A DNA stretch of 47,854 bases from Synechococcus sp. SP2 MAG (GTDB lineage Bacteria; Cyanobacteriota; Cyanobacteriia; PCC-6307; Cyanobiaceae): contig JAVBIX010000071.1 in NCBI GenBank assembly GCA_030756895.1, positions 1 to 47,854 on the forward strand. Direction: 5' to 3'. This document shows, piece by piece, positions 10,181 through 19,091 of this stretch; the first letter of the stretch is position 1; the number at the start of each line of letters is the position of its first letter. The notes below the pieces were generated by a model that worked only from the letters and a program-made list of their open reading frames with translations, had not been told where the DNA came from and did not search any database. A program made the position numbers and the translations under genes.

Positions 10181-11254
10181 ATGAAAGAAAGGATCATTCA
10201 AGACGTGGATGTGATTCACTCCAATACCGGAGTATTGATTGGCACTGTTGTTCTTGTACTGCTCTGGCTTGTCCTTGGGCTAATGGAGCGGAGAGGACAA
10301 CATCTTGGAGGGATGATCGCTAGAGCAATCCGCAAGCCATTGCTTCTAGGGCTCAGCGCCTCTCTGTACTTGGGCTGGCTCGGACGAGAAATCGCCAGCA
10401 ACGTGGAGTGGCTGCATGGCAGCAATGCTTTAAAGCTCTCCGCCACAATCACAATCCTCGCCGTCATGTGGGCGCTGAGCCAATTGGGCCACACCGTCAT
10501 GAAGACCAGACGTTTTGAAAGATGGCTCCAGATGGACGACCAGAAAGATGTGTCGATGGCCATCAGTTTTCTGGGCAGGATTTACACGATCTTGATTCTG
10601 GTGATTGGCGCTGGCGCATTGATGATCACCTTCGGCGTTCCCGCCACTGCCCTCGCCGCTCTAGGAGGAGGCGCTGGAGTCGGCCTCGCCTTCGGAACGC
10701 AAAACATCTCCCAAAACTTCTTCTCCGGTTTCATGCTGTTCTTCAACCGTCCCTTTAAGGAGGGGGACTGGATCAGTACGGACGGAATGGAAGGAACCGT
10801 TGAAAATATCGGCTGGTATCACACACGCCTACGCACCTTTGACCGCCGACCGATGTATATCCCCAACGCAGTTTTTGCCACCAATAGCATCATCAATCCT
10901 GGGCAGATGTATAACCGAAGAATCCTGGCAAATATTGGTTTGCGCTATGAAGATATACCTGCCATGGATACTATTACCAAGCAAGTTCGCGAACTTTTAA
11001 AAAGCCACAACGCCATTGACAACGGTCAAATAATTCTCGTGCATTTCAATGCATGGGAAAGCTCATCACTCAACCTTCAGATTTACTGTTTCACTAAAAC
11101 CACAAACTGGCAGGATTACTTAGATATTCAGCAGGAGGTATTTCTGGAGATTGCGAAAATCGTGAAATCTAATAATGCCGACTTTGCTTTCGACTGCACC
11201 ACCCTTTATCCAGCGCCAAATTTAAAACCAGCACAGCTCTTCCCATCGGCATGA
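10181..11254 (+). CDS. MscS-family mechanosensitive ion channel (second copy)
   Basis: A 357-aa MscS-type channel starting at the ATG at 10181. Four N-terminal hydrophobic segments lead to the Gly/Ala-rich pore helix TALAALGGGAGVGLAFGTQN (about residues 160-180). The canonical beta-domain start (ISQNFFSGFMLFFNRPFKEGD) and MYIPNAVFATNSIINPGQMYNR follow. It is closer to the standard MscS pattern than the copy at 6194 and is not its duplicate: the pore helix and tail differ clearly. It is divergent from the ABC exporter operon. The frame is open upstream to about 10016, but that part reads into the exporter gene and has no good start. Confidence 0.92.
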   Translation: MKERIIQDVDVIHSNTGVLIGTVVLVLLWLVLGLMERRGQHLGGMIARAIRKPLLLGLSASLYLGWLGREIASNVEWLHGSNALKLSATITILAVMWALSQLGHTVMKTRRFERWLQMDDQKDVSMAISFLGRIYTILILVIGAGALMITFGVPATALAALGGGAGVGLAFGTQNISQNFFSGFMLFFNRPFKEGDWISTDGMEGTVENIGWYHTRLRTFDRRPMYIPNAVFATNSIINPGQMYNRRILANIGLRYEDIPAMDTITKQVRELLKSHNAIDNGQIILVHFNAWESSSLNLQIYCFTKTTNWQDYLDIQQEVFLEIAKIVKSNNADFAFDCTTLYPAPNLKPAQLFPSA

Positions 11255-11264
11255 CAGGCACGAT

Positions 11265-14009
11265 TCATCCCAAATCCACCAACCGTCTGCGCGCCAAGTC
11301 AGCCTGAGCCTCCGCTTCGGCAAGATTGGCCTTGCATTCAGCGACCACAGCGGCTGGCGCCTTATCGGCAAAGTTGGGATTACTGAGGCGTCCCGCCAAT
11401 CCCTTGATCTCCTTCTCCGCCTTGGTGATGTCTTTTTCAAGACGGCCCTGAAGCGCTTCAAGGTCAACCAGGCCTTCGATGGGCAGCAGCACCTGCAACT
11501 CACCGCTGACGCCAGCGAGTGCTTTGGCAACAGGAGCAGCTTCGGCCTGAGCCTGCGTCATCAACTCCACGGATTCCGCTCGGGTGAGCGCGGTGATATC
11601 AGCCGTCCCTTCCTTCAACACTGCCATTAGCTCTGGGCGGCTCGTCACGAAACGAACGGGCACCGATTGAGATGGCTTCAAACCCGCAACAGCTCGCAAA
11701 TTACGGACCACTCGGATCGCAGCGATCAACTCAGAGAAGGACGCTTCCAAGCCATCATCCAAAGCGCCCTCGTCCACTGCCGGCCAAGCCTGAAGCGCTA
11801 AGAAGGTGATTTCGGGCTCAGCAGTCACGCTGTGCCACAGCTCTTCGGTGAGGTGGGGCATCAACGGATGCAACATCAAATGCATTTGGCTGATCACCTT
11901 GGCCAGCACCTGTTTGGCCGTGTGCTGATCCGCCAAAGCTGCAGCGCTGGGCTCCTCTCCTGGATTCAAACGACGCTTGCTCAGTTCCAAATACCAGTCA
12001 CAAACATCGTTCCAAGCGAATTCATACAAACCTTTTGCAGCTTCACCAAGGGCATAACTGCTGTAGCGGGATGCGGTTTCCCGGTTCACACGCGCCAAGC
12101 GCGACAAAATCCAGCGGTCGGCAAGCTGCAATGCCGAAGGATCAGGCTCACCGAGCTGTGCTGGTGTGCCCCCTCCCAGATTCATCAGGGCAAACCGGGT
12201 GGCATTCCAGAGCTTGTTCGCAAAGTTACGAGAGGCCTCAACCGTGGCAGATGTGTCCTTTTTTCGGTCGTAATCGAGGCGAATGTCTTGACCCGCACCG
12301 GCCACCTCGCGCACTAAAGCGAAACGCAGGGCATCGGTGCCATAGCGCTCAATCAACAACAGGGGATCGATCCCATTCCCAGCGCTTTTGCTCATCTTGC
12401 GGTTCTGCTCGTCCCGCACCAGCCCATGGATATAGACGTCCTTAAAAGGCATCTCACCAGTGAAAGCACCGGCCATCATCGTCATCCTGGCGACCCAGAA
12501 AAAGATGATGTCGAAGCCTGTGATCAGGGTGCTGGTGGGATACCAACGCTGAAAGTCAGCTGCATTCGCATCGGGCCAACCCAGGGTTGAAAATGGCCAA
12601 AGGCCACTGGAGAACCAGGTGTCGAGCACGTCTTCGTCCTGCTCAATGCGGGCCTCCGCTCCAAACTTTTCTTTGGCTTGGGCAAGCGCATCGGCTTCAT
12701 TCCGAGCCACCACATAAGGCGTGGTGTCGGTGTAGGAGCCGCCGGTTTCACTAATCACAAACCAGGCGGGGATGCGATGGCCCCACCAAAGCTGACGGCT
12801 GATGCACCAGTCGCGAATATCCGTGAGCCAGTCGCGGTACACCTTCTCCCAGCGGTCTGGCAGAAAGCGCGGATCCTGCTGGGCGAGCGCCTCCCGACAA
12901 CGGGCAGCCAAGGGCTCCGTTTTCACAAACCACTGGGTGGAGAGCAACGGCTCCACCGGCACCTTGCCGCGCTCCGAATGGGGAACGCTATGGCGGTACT
13001 CCTCCACCTTCACCAACAATCCTTCCGCTTCGAGTGCAGCAACAACGGCTTTCCGCGCTTCAAAACGATCTAAACCTTCAAACCGCCCGGCTGCGGCATT
13101 CATCGTGCCGTTCTTGCGCATCACGGTGATCTGTGGAAGACCATTCCGCTGACCGATCGCAAAGTCGTTGGGGTCGTGGGCCGGTGTGACCTTGACGCAG
13201 CCTGTCCCAAAGTCCTTTTCAACGTGGTCGTCCGCGACGATCGGGATCTGACGACCGACAAACGGAAGATCAAGGGTTTGTCCCACCAGGTGGGAATAAC
13301 GCTCGTCGCTGGGATTCACAGCCACCGCCGTATCACCCAACATCGTTTCGGGGCGCGTGGTGGCCACTTCTAAAAAACCATCCCCACTGCTGAGCGGATA
13401 GCGGAAATGCCAGAGATGGCCATCCACCTCCTTCATCTCCACCTCCAGGTCACTCACCGCGGAGCCCGATGCAGGACACCAATTCACCAGGTATTCACCG
13501 CGATAGATCAAGCCCTGCTGATGGAGACGAACGAAGGCCTCTTTCACCGCCTCGCTAAGACCTTCATCCAACGTGAATCGTTGTCGCTTCCAGTCGACGG
13601 AATACCCCAACCGGCGCAACTGATCGACAATGCGACCTCCACTTTCTGCTTTCCACTGCCAGGCCCGCTCCAAGAAGGCCTCGCGGCCAAGGTCATGGCG
13701 CGTCTTGCCCTCCTCCTTCAGCTGCTTCTCAAGGATCGTCTGCACTGCGATCGAGGCGTGATCCGTGCCAGGCAGACAAAGCACATTTTTGCCCGCCAAC
13801 CGTTGATAGCGCACGATCGTATCGATCAGAGCTGTATTAAAGGCATGCCCCATGTGCAGGCTGCCGGTGACGTTGGGCGGCGGAATCACCACAGCAAACG
13901 GTTCGCCCTCAGCCGCAGGATCCGGATGAAAGGCCCCCTCGGCCTCCCAGGCCTTCTGCCATCTGGCTTCCGTACCAACCGGGTCATAGGTCTTGGCCAG
14001 ATCCGACAC
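11265..14009 (-). CDS. valS: Valyl-tRNA synthetase
   Basis: Class I synthetase charging tRNA-Val, with an editing domain that removes mischarged Thr. From GTG 14009 the protein has 914 aa and starts [18 protein letters not shown], matching the usual cyanobacterial N-terminus; the frame itself extends to 14078. The HIGH-type motif is [15 protein letters not shown] (HMGH about residues 52-55) and the KMSKS motif is present as [14 protein letters not shown]. The C-terminal anticodon-binding domain and a coiled-coil tail ([18 protein letters not shown]) are complete. The 3' end lies 10 bp from the convergent mscS stop. Confidence 0.96.
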   Translation of the reverse strand: MSDLAKTYDPVGTEARWQKAWEAEGAFHPDPAAEGEPFAVVIPPPNVTGSLHMGHAFNTALIDTIVRYQRLAGKNVLCLPGTDHASIAVQTILEKQLKEEGKTRHDLGREAFLERAWQWKAESGGRIVDQLRRLGYSVDWKRQRFTLDEGLSEAVKEAFVRLHQQGLIYRGEYLVNWCPASGSAVSDLEVEMKEVDGHLWHFRYPLSSGDGFLEVATTRPETMLGDTAVAVNPSDERYSHLVGQTLDLPFVGRQIPIVADDHVEKDFGTGCVKVTPAHDPNDFAIGQRNGLPQITVMRKNGTMNAAAGRFEGLDRFEARKAVVAALEAEGLLVKVEEYRHSVPHSERGKVPVEPLLSTQWFVKTEPLAARCREALAQQDPRFLPDRWEKVYRDWLTDIRDWCISRQLWWGHRIPAWFVISETGGSYTDTTPYVVARNEADALAQAKEKFGAEARIEQDEDVLDTWFSSGLWPFSTLGWPDANAADFQRWYPTSTLITGFDIIFFWVARMTMMAGAFTGEMPFKDVYIHGLVRDEQNRKMSKSAGNGIDPLLLIERYGTDALRFALVREVAGAGQDIRLDYDRKKDTSATVEASRNFANKLWNATRFALMNLGGGTPAQLGEPDPSALQLADRWILSRLARVNRETASRYSSYALGEAAKGLYEFAWNDVCDWYLELSKRRLNPGEEPSAAALADQHTAKQVLAKVISQMHLMLHPLMPHLTEELWHSVTAEPEITFLALQAWPAVDEGALDDGLEASFSELIAAIRVVRNLRAVAGLKPSQSVPVRFVTSRPELMAVLKEGTADITALTRAESVELMTQAQAEAAPVAKALAGVSGELQVLLPIEGLVDLEALQGRLEKDITKAEKEIKGLAGRLSNPNFADKAPAAVVAECKANLAEAEAQADLARRRLVDLG

Positions 14010-14100
14010 GGGTAGAACCCATACACACCATTCATGGTCGCAAAAGGGGTTTTCAGGCGGCTTGACAGCGATGATCAAACAGCATCAATGCCAAGGATCC

Positions 14101-14388
14101 ATGGGCTCAACATCCAACGATCTCAGCACTGCCATCCAGCAGATGCTTGAAGCTGTGGCCCAGAACGATTAGCTCAAGAGGGGCTTGCGGATGGCCACCA
14201 CAGCTGCTGCCGTTAGCGAGGTTGCAGCACAGGCAGGAATCCACATCGAACCTGCCGCACTGGTGAAGCATTACGCCCAAAGCATGCTCGATGCTTCTGA
14301 TGCAACCGCAATCCACAATTTCGATCTCTGCAGCTGGGATGCCGGAGAGCTTCTCTGGACCATGAAAAATTGGCGTGTTCAGGACTGA
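14101..14388 (+). pseudogene. Small conserved protein split by in-frame TAG
   Basis: ATG 14101 opens a frame reading MGSTSNDLSTAIQQMLEAVAQND and then meets TAG at 14170-14172. The same frame continues without further stops to TGA 14388, encoding AAAVSEVAAQAGIHIEPAALVKH... and an ending GELLWTMKNWRVQD. The two halves read as one protein of about 95 residues (acidic helical start, then an AxxAGxxI block somewhat like Nif11-type leader domains). One CAG-to-TAG change would explain the split. Re-initiation at TTG 14185 or ATG 14191 could still yield the C-terminal part. The 3' end overlaps the convergent oxygenase gene by 10 bp. Function unknown. Confidence 0.6.
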
Positions 14389-15011
14389 GCAAGCCGCTTG
14401 AGGTAATCCTGCTGAGCGCCCGCATTGATCCAACCCGTGGCAATGGTCTTACTCAAATCTGGATTCACCCTGCCGCGGTGAATGTGAGATGGGCCCGCTG
14501 GGAATATCACTAATTTGCCTCGTTCAGCCGGTTCGTGATGGTTCTGCCAATGGAATTCCGTGCCTGCCTCTTCCACGCTGTCGCAATAAAGAATCCAAGC
14601 CAACACCCGATGCACGGGCTCAGTCGCTTCATCGCTGATGGTCCAATCGCAATGCCACTGCTTAAAACCTTCTCCAGGGGCATACCGCTGCAAGTTGAAG
14701 ATCGGCATCACAAACAACTCTTGATCGGGGCAGACCGAACGAAACAGAGGTCTTTCATGCACATAGCGCTCTAATCCAGCAGCAACGCCACGCAAGATCA
14801 CCTCAGACAATCCGAAGGCATCTGGATCACTGCGATCAATCGCGACCAAGCTGATATCCGTTGACACCTTGGCCGGCTCCACTCCACCGCCAGGCCCGAA
14901 AGCCACACCAGCCCGTTGCAAATCGGTGCGGCGATCAAAAAAGGCCATGGCACCATCCGCCACCGCTTCAAAACCGGCGTTGCAATACCGGGCGATCAGG
15001 TCAGTGGACAT
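14379..15011 (-). CDS. 2OG-Fe(II) oxygenase (prolyl 4-hydroxylase-like)
   Basis: A 210-aa protein with the facial triad and co-substrate residues of the 2-oxoglutarate/Fe(II) dioxygenases. His120 and Asp122 lie in QWHCDWTIS, the distal His is about 178 in HIHRGRV, and Lys188 (SKTIATGW) is placed to bind 2-oxoglutarate. The segment FNLQRYAPGEGFKQWHCD is typical of P4H-like bacterial enzymes. Its start overlaps the stop of the upstream gene by one base (TGATG), so the two are translationally coupled. The substrate is not evident; protein hydroxylation is a guess from the family. Confidence 0.83.
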   Translation of the reverse strand: MSTDLIARYCNAGFEAVADGAMAFFDRRTDLQRAGVAFGPGGGVEPAKVSTDISLVAIDRSDPDAFGLSEVILRGVAAGLERYVHERPLFRSVCPDQELFVMPIFNLQRYAPGEGFKQWHCDWTISDEATEPVHRVLAWILYCDSVEEAGTEFHWQNHHEPAERGKLVIFPAGPSHIHRGRVNPDLSKTIATGWINAGAQQDYLKRLAQS

Positions 15012-15469
15012 CAGGATTCAGGCCGTTTCCAAGGGATCGCAACAACGCCATCGAGGGCTTGCCACTCACTTTGATCAGCCGTCACACGCTCGAGCAAATC
15101 AACCCGCTCTAAGGCACGGGTTAGACGTTCCGGGGCCAGCACCGAGGGATCTTGCGGGGCTTGAGACAGCAACAGCACTTGAGCATCAGCTGGATCCGCA
15201 AACACATGGAGCTCAAGATCGCCCAACTCTCTTTCAAAAAATGTGCGACGCATCCGCATCGTGATCGTCTCCCCCAGAGACGTCGCGAAGTGCTCAAGGC
15301 TTGCGGTATCCCCGGAAAGGCCGCAATTCAAGGCAAGCCAAATCATCAATTTCGCCCAGCCATCAACCGTCCAAAGCGGTTGAAAACTGAGCCTGTGCTG
15401 TCGAATCAGCTCCAAAAGCGCAAAGTCCACAAGGGTTCCTTGCAGCTGATCAGGATCCGGAAGGCTCAT
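15011..15469 (-). CDS. Conserved hypothetical protein coupled to 2OG oxygenase
   Basis: A 152-aa soluble protein from ATG 15469 (MSLPDPDQLQGTLVDFALLEL); the frame extends to a TTG at 15511 and another ATG at 15478. It is helical and acidic, with Trp-rich central segments (LWTVDGWAKLMIWLALNCG) and a conserved-looking ending ALDGVVAIPWKRPES. There is no catalytic motif or signal peptide. The stop overlaps the start of the 2OG oxygenase gene, so it may act as a partner or substrate of that enzyme (inference from coupling only). I do not recognise the family. Confidence 0.65.
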   Translation of the reverse strand: MSLPDPDQLQGTLVDFALLELIRQHRLSFQPLWTVDGWAKLMIWLALNCGLSGDTASLEHFATSLGETITMRMRRTFFERELGDLELHVFADPADAQVLLLSQAPQDPSVLAPERLTRALERVDLLERVTADQSEWQALDGVVAIPWKRPES

Positions 15470-15540
15470 ATCAAACATCTTCTTCGAGACATCTTCCCTG
15501 CCGAAGGTCAAAATGGTGGTGCTATCGATCGACTGTGGCC

Positions 15541-15798
15541 ATGACCCTGGATCTCAACGATCCCGAACTCGAGTTCTCGGATCTGGTGTACGCCTATCAG
15601 AGCTGGGTGATGGCCGTCATCAATGACGAGAAGCTCGAAGGCGATGACCTCCTCCTGACAGATGAGATCGCCGAGGATGCTCTCAACGCCATGAGATTCC
15701 TTCCAGGCGAAGTCACCAGTGCAATTGAAACGTCTCTTGCTCGTGTCTACGACGTCGATGCCGACGAACTAGCGGAACTGCTCTTCCCCGAAGACTGA
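15541..15798 (+). CDS. Short acidic conserved cyanobacterial protein
   Basis: An 85-aa, strongly acidic protein beginning MTLDLNDPELEFSDLVYAYQ. It is predicted to be mostly helical and ends DADELAELLFPED. A GTG two codons upstream (15535) is a less likely start. There are no Cys residues, membrane segments or catalytic motifs. The sequence is well-formed and uses ordinary codons, so I take it as a real gene of a picocyanobacterial family whose function I do not know. It is divergent from the oxygenase pair and lies 39 bp before the SDR gene on the same strand. Confidence 0.7.
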   Translation: MTLDLNDPELEFSDLVYAYQSWVMAVINDEKLEGDDLLLTDEIAEDALNAMRFLPGEVTSAIETSLARVYDVDADELAELLFPED

Positions 15799-15837
15799 TC
15801 CCAACAGCGAGACTGGATCTTCTTTGACGCCTGCTCC

Positions 15838-16758
15838 ATGGGTTGGACCCTGAAGGACATCCCAGACCAAACTGGTCGCGTGGCCCTCGTCACTGGGGCC
15901 AACAGCGGCTTGGGTTTGGAAACGAGTCGTGCGCTCTTAGGGAAAGGCGCAACCGTGCTCATGGCTTGCCGCAGCCAACGCAAAAGCGAAGAGGCACGAC
16001 GTGACTTGCTGGATCAAGGCACCACGGGTGTTGACCTGTTGGATCTTGATTTGTCCGATCTCAATAGTGTTGAGCGCTGCGCCAACGTTGTTCAAGAGCG
16101 TTATGGCCGCCTGGACCTGTTGATGAACAACGCTGGCCTGATGGCGCCTCCTCGTCAGCTGAGCGTCCAAGGCTTCGAAATGCAGTTTGCCGTGAACCAT
16201 CTCGGGCACATGGCACTCACCCAACAGCTGCTTCCACTGATGGAAGGCCGCCAGGATGCTCGGGTGATCACTGTGACGTCTGGAGCGCAATATTTCGGCA
16301 AAATGGCGTGGTCAGATCTGCAGGGCGAGCGGCGCTATGACCGATGGAGCGCCTACTGCCAGAGCAAATTGGCCAATGTGATGTTTGCACTTGAGCTCAA
16401 TCAGCGGCTTGAGCAGCAAAACAGCAGCGTGATCTCTCTCGCCGCCCATCCAGGCCTGGCCCGGACCAACCTTCAACCGGTCTCCGTCGCCGCGACCGGA
16501 GCCTGGCAAGAGTCTCTGGCCTACAGGCTCATGGACCCTTTATTTCAAAGCGCAGCGATGGGCGCACTCCCCCAACTCCATGCAGCAACAGCAAGCAGCG
16601 TTAAAGGTGGAGAGCACTTCGGTCCAGGAGGCTTTGCATCCATGCGTGGAATGCCAACACGTCAGCCTGTGGCCGGTTTAGCCAAAGACCCCGAACAACG
16701 GGAACGGCTTTGGACGACCAGCGAAGACCTGATCCAATCCAATACGAGCAAGGTCTGA
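15838..16758 (+). CDS. Short-chain dehydrogenase/reductase
   Basis: A 306-aa SDR with the NAD(P)-binding TGANSGLG motif (residues 19-26), an Arg after beta-2 (CRSQRKS) that suggests NADP(H) preference, NNAG at 97-100 and the catalytic Tyr173/Lys177 pair (YCQSK). The layout and the LAAHPGLARTNL segment resemble retinol dehydrogenase- and protochlorophyllide-reductase-like SDRs of cyanobacteria. It is not POR itself, since the family's Cys-rich substrate motifs are not seen. The substrate is unknown. A Fur-family gene follows 6 bp later on the same strand. Confidence 0.88.
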   Translation: MGWTLKDIPDQTGRVALVTGANSGLGLETSRALLGKGATVLMACRSQRKSEEARRDLLDQGTTGVDLLDLDLSDLNSVERCANVVQERYGRLDLLMNNAGLMAPPRQLSVQGFEMQFAVNHLGHMALTQQLLPLMEGRQDARVITVTSGAQYFGKMAWSDLQGERRYDRWSAYCQSKLANVMFALELNQRLEQQNSSVISLAAHPGLARTNLQPVSVAATGAWQESLAYRLMDPLFQSAAMGALPQLHAATASSVKGGEHFGPGGFASMRGMPTRQPVAGLAKDPEQRERLWTTSEDLIQSNTSKV

Positions 16759-16764
16759 ATCACC

Positions 16765-17163
16765 ATGACGACCAAGCCGACAGCGAGCCGACAACGACAG
16801 CAACGCCTTCTTGACGCTTTGCGTAGCTGCGGCGACGAAATGAGTGGGCAACAGCTGCATCGGCTTTTAGAAAACGGATCCAGCGCCATGGGACTCGCCA
16901 CGGTTTATAGAAACCTCAGGCAACTCCAGCAGCAGGGTCTTGTGCGCTGCCGGCATTTACCCACCGGGGAGGCCCTTTATGCCCCGATTGAGCAGGACCG
17001 CCATCACCTCACGTGTGTGGACTGTGGAAGCACCAAAGCATTAGACCACTGTCCGATTCACGGACTCTCAATCTCAACCGAAGACCAGTCTGGTTTCAAG
17101 ATGTTGTTCCACACTTTGGAATTCTTCGGGATTTGCTCTGAGTGCCAACACAATCACCCCTAG
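16765..17163 (+). CDS. Fur-family metalloregulator (Zur-like)
   Basis: A 132-aa DNA-binding repressor. The winged-helix recognition segment is GLATVYRNLRQLQQQGLV (43-60). The dimerisation domain has HHLTCVDCG (Cys84, Cys87) and CSECQ (Cys124, Cys127), forming the structural zinc site of the family. The short length and His/Cys arrangement look more like Zur or PerR than cyanobacterial FurA, but the metal cannot be decided by eye. It directly follows the SDR gene (6 bp gap). No Zur-type transport genes are adjacent, so its targets are elsewhere or unrecognised. Confidence 0.87.
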   Translation: MTTKPTASRQRQQRLLDALRSCGDEMSGQQLHRLLENGSSAMGLATVYRNLRQLQQQGLVRCRHLPTGEALYAPIEQDRHHLTCVDCGSTKALDHCPIHGLSISTEDQSGFKMLFHTLEFFGICSECQHNHP

Positions 17164-17202
17164 AACGCCAATTGCGGCCTGCCAAGAGAATCACAAGCAT
17201 CA

Positions 17203-17394
17203 ATGGAAGAATCAACCAAACGCATGAGCAGGGATCATGGACAAAAACCACAATCAAACATTGGCTATGTAGCAATGCAGGGCCAGAAGTACGCGTTGCG
17301 GGAGCTCAAGATGATGGTCTCATTGGTCCAGACGATTGGGATCCAAGGAGATTTGAATCGCAAGCTGATCCCTATTCCCAAGCAAAGCCAATAG
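17203..17394 (+). CDS. Possible 63-aa protein downstream of the Fur-family gene
   Basis: ATG 17203 to TAG 17394 encodes 63 residues. The first 25 are polar and basic, followed by MQGQKYALRELKMMVSLVQT, a plausible amphipathic helix. It starts 39 bp after the regulator's stop and may be cotranscribed. Competing frames (an 88-codon frame over the same bases) are present, so coding status is uncertain. No family recognised. The stretch from here to 17648 otherwise holds nothing I can name. Confidence 0.28.
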   Translation: MEESTKRMSRDHGQKPQSNIGYVAMQGQKYALRELKMMVSLVQTIGIQGDLNRKLIPIPKQSQ

Positions 17395-17648
17395 AGATTT
17401 CCAGTTAAGACAATAAAAAACCCTCTCAACACGGGGCATAGGACGTTAGATCCAGCCTGCCCAGCGAGGTACTGATCTTCAAAACGATCCGGGCAGAACA
17501 TTTGGACGCTTAAACAAGACCAACAAACCCAACCAATCGAACGTATCAACAGTCCAGCTGAAACGCGTGTTCGGCCGATGGGGGGATTTCACTGTCACGC
17601 ATCGACCAATCAGCTAGCGATGGTGATTGGGTTCTAAATGAATCCCAA

Positions 17649-17819
17649 ATGTCTACTGAAATTCGTAATTGGGATGTTGTTGCTAAAGCCATGGAGGCAT
17701 CAGGTGCAACATCGAGTCAAATGTATCAACGCGCCAAAGCATTAGCGCAAGGCAAGCTTGATCCAATGCCAACAAGTTTTCCAGAGGCTCCTTACAGCAT
17801 CTCGGCTATTACCGGTTGA
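17649..17819 (+). CDS. 56-aa protein of unknown function
   Basis: ATG 17649 to TGA 17819 encodes MSTEIRNWDVVAKAMEASGA and continues with a helical, soluble sequence ending YSISAITG. A helix-turn-helix-like spacing is conceivable (VVAKAMEASGATSSQMYQRA), but this is only an impression. The frame stays open upstream to about 17562 without a standard start codon, so either this ATG is right or the gene has lost its beginning. No Shine-Dalgarno sequence is visible. It lies in a sparse, AT-rich stretch of small genes. Confidence 0.4.
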   Translation: MSTEIRNWDVVAKAMEASGATSSQMYQRAKALAQGKLDPMPTSFPEAPYSISAITG

Positions 17820-17920
17820 TCACGGCACATCACGCGTTCAGCCTTACAAGGTGTCTGGCCGCCTTCACCAGAGGCCAGACATATTCCAATCAGATTCAAC
17901 AACAGTTCTGCGGAAGTTTT

Positions 17921-18103
17921 ATGAACAGCCATCAGACCTTCAAACGCTATGCAATTCGATACCGCGACTCATCCGGCTGCAGCTACGAAGACAATGTCTA
18001 TGCCTCAGACGCAATGGAGGCACAAAATTTAGCTATGGAATTCAACGAAGAACTCCAGCGAAGGCCCCACAGCATCACTGCTATTTTACAAACTCCCGAT
18101 TAG
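17921..18103 (+). CDS. 60-aa conserved hypothetical protein
   Basis: Starts at ATG 17921 with CGGAAG nearby upstream, and ends at TAG 18103. The product reads MNSHQTFKRYAIRYRDSSG, then SYEDNVYASDAMEAQNLAME, and ends SITAILQTPD. This is the strand/helix alternation of a small alpha/beta fold. The YRDSSG...YASDA...AMEFN pattern recalls a short family I believe is common in marine Synechococcus, function unknown. The frame runs further upstream to 17816, but that part looks non-coding. Confidence 0.55.
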   Translation: MNSHQTFKRYAIRYRDSSGCSYEDNVYASDAMEAQNLAMEFNEELQRRPHSITAILQTPD

Positions 18104-18297
18104 GGAATCCGCGTTGCCAAATAAAGGAATTGGAGTAAGAAGTATCGCAGAGAATCCTCGCTTAATCCGACTCTTCTCGGACAATATAATAGCAAACCTT
18201 TTAACCAAACAAATCATCAAATAATTGCTTGATGGAGTCTTATCTTGTTTGAAACCAGTGGTCGAACAGGCGGGATGAATGCATTGGGCGTTGAAAC

Positions 18298-18325
18298 GTA
18301 GAGGTATAACAAAATTCCCCTCTAC
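18298..18325 (+). promoter_or_regulatory. Hairpin in AT-rich leader upstream of the hli gene
   Basis: A 7-bp perfect inverted repeat GTAGAGG ... CCTCTAC with a 14-nt A-rich loop. It lies in the 335-bp gap between the 60-aa gene and the hli gene, and 7 bp before a 25-codon ORF (18333-18410). It could form in a 5' leader or be an operator. No T-tract follows, so it is not a typical terminator. The rest of the gap shows nothing recognisable. Confidence 0.3.
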
Positions 18326-18438
18326 TCACAACATGACCGCTCAGGCAGTTCCTAAAACCGAACTTTCTGTTACGGCTGCCCCCCTTCCAGGGTCAGAGAA
18401 GCAGCTCTAGACCGATCAGGTCCCAATCGGAGATAGCT

Positions 18439-18672
18439 ATGACTTCATCAACACTCCGCGCACCAGCGGGTCTCGTTACCAGAGATGGCGAGGGTCACGG
18501 CAATGTTTACGCCAAAGAACCACGCATGGAATACGCATCAGCAGATGCTGGCTGGGGCTTCCATGAGCGGGCAGAAAAGCTCAATGGACGATTAGCGATG
18601 CTCGGATTCGCTGCTGCCTTAGCCACAGAACTGATGACTGGAGAAGGCTTACTACGCACCATCGGGCTTTAA
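18439..18672 (+). CDS. High-light-inducible protein (Hli/Scp)
   Basis: A 77-aa single-helix chlorophyll-binding-like thylakoid protein. The C-terminal half has the family motif ERAEKLNGRLAMLGFAAALA (Glu and Asn-Gly-Arg being the pigment-ligand residues of the LHC/ELIP superfamily), followed by TELMTGEGLLRTIGL. The N-terminus is a soluble Gly/Glu-rich extension. GGAG lies about 6 bases before ATG 18439. Members protect photosystem assembly under high light or nutrient stress. Stand-alone; the next gene encodes a small secreted protein. Confidence 0.9.
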   Translation: MTSSTLRAPAGLVTRDGEGHGNVYAKEPRMEYASADAGWGFHERAEKLNGRLAMLGFAAALATELMTGEGLLRTIGL

Positions 18673-18708
18673 CAAAGTCAATTCAGATCAATCCATTGGA
18701 CGATCAAC

Positions 18709-18888
18709 ATGAAATTTTTCTCGGCAATTGCTGCTATCACCCTCATGACAACTCCAGCCCAGGCAAATATGGGGATGAAAGCCCCAAACCTACTAGTGGA
18801 AAAGCTCTATTACGCCGAAGGACGTCAACACCCTGACCATCCACTCCATGGATCTTTTTCTGGACTCTGTTGTGGCTTAGATAGTTGA
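18709..18888 (+). CDS. 59-aa putative secreted protein
   Basis: ATG 18709 to TGA 18886-18888. The N-terminus MKFFSAIAAITLMTTPAQA is a good signal peptide with an AQA-type cleavage site at about residue 19. The mature peptide has about 40 residues, contains NLLVEKLYYAEGRQHPDHPLHG, and ends with a Cys pair (SGLCCGLDS). It lies 36 bp after the hli stop and may be on its transcript. The intact signal peptide argues for a real gene. Function unknown. Confidence 0.55.
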   Translation: MKFFSAIAAITLMTTPAQANMGMKAPNLLVEKLYYAEGRQHPDHPLHGSFSGLCCGLDS

Positions 18889-19091
18889 AGCTATCAACAA
18901 ATCTCAAGCCATGTGAAAACTGGGTGCGCTCAGAACAAAAAAGTCAATAAAATAATGCCATCAAAGCAGGATCGACTAACAATCATGATTAATAAAATTT
19001 TACTAAACCTCCGCATTCAAGAAGCCAGCAAAAAAATATTCAGCAGGCCATCTCATTCTGGCTAGCATCTCTCTACTAAGCAAGGATTAAC

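Noticed and set aside
17142-17408. 88-codon frame overlapping the 63-aa candidate
   Set aside because: Starts inside the Fur-family gene and has a composition typical of an out-of-frame reading.
18333-18410. 25-codon ORF (MTAQAVPKTELSVTAAPLPG...) just before the hli gene
   Set aside because: It has a good start, but is too short to call without homologs; after its stop the frame does not join the hli frame, so it is not a split hli.
18955-19065. 36-codon ORF between the secreted peptide gene and ferredoxin
   Set aside because: AT-rich Lys/Ile composition expected of non-coding DNA here, no ribosome-binding site and no recognisable feature.
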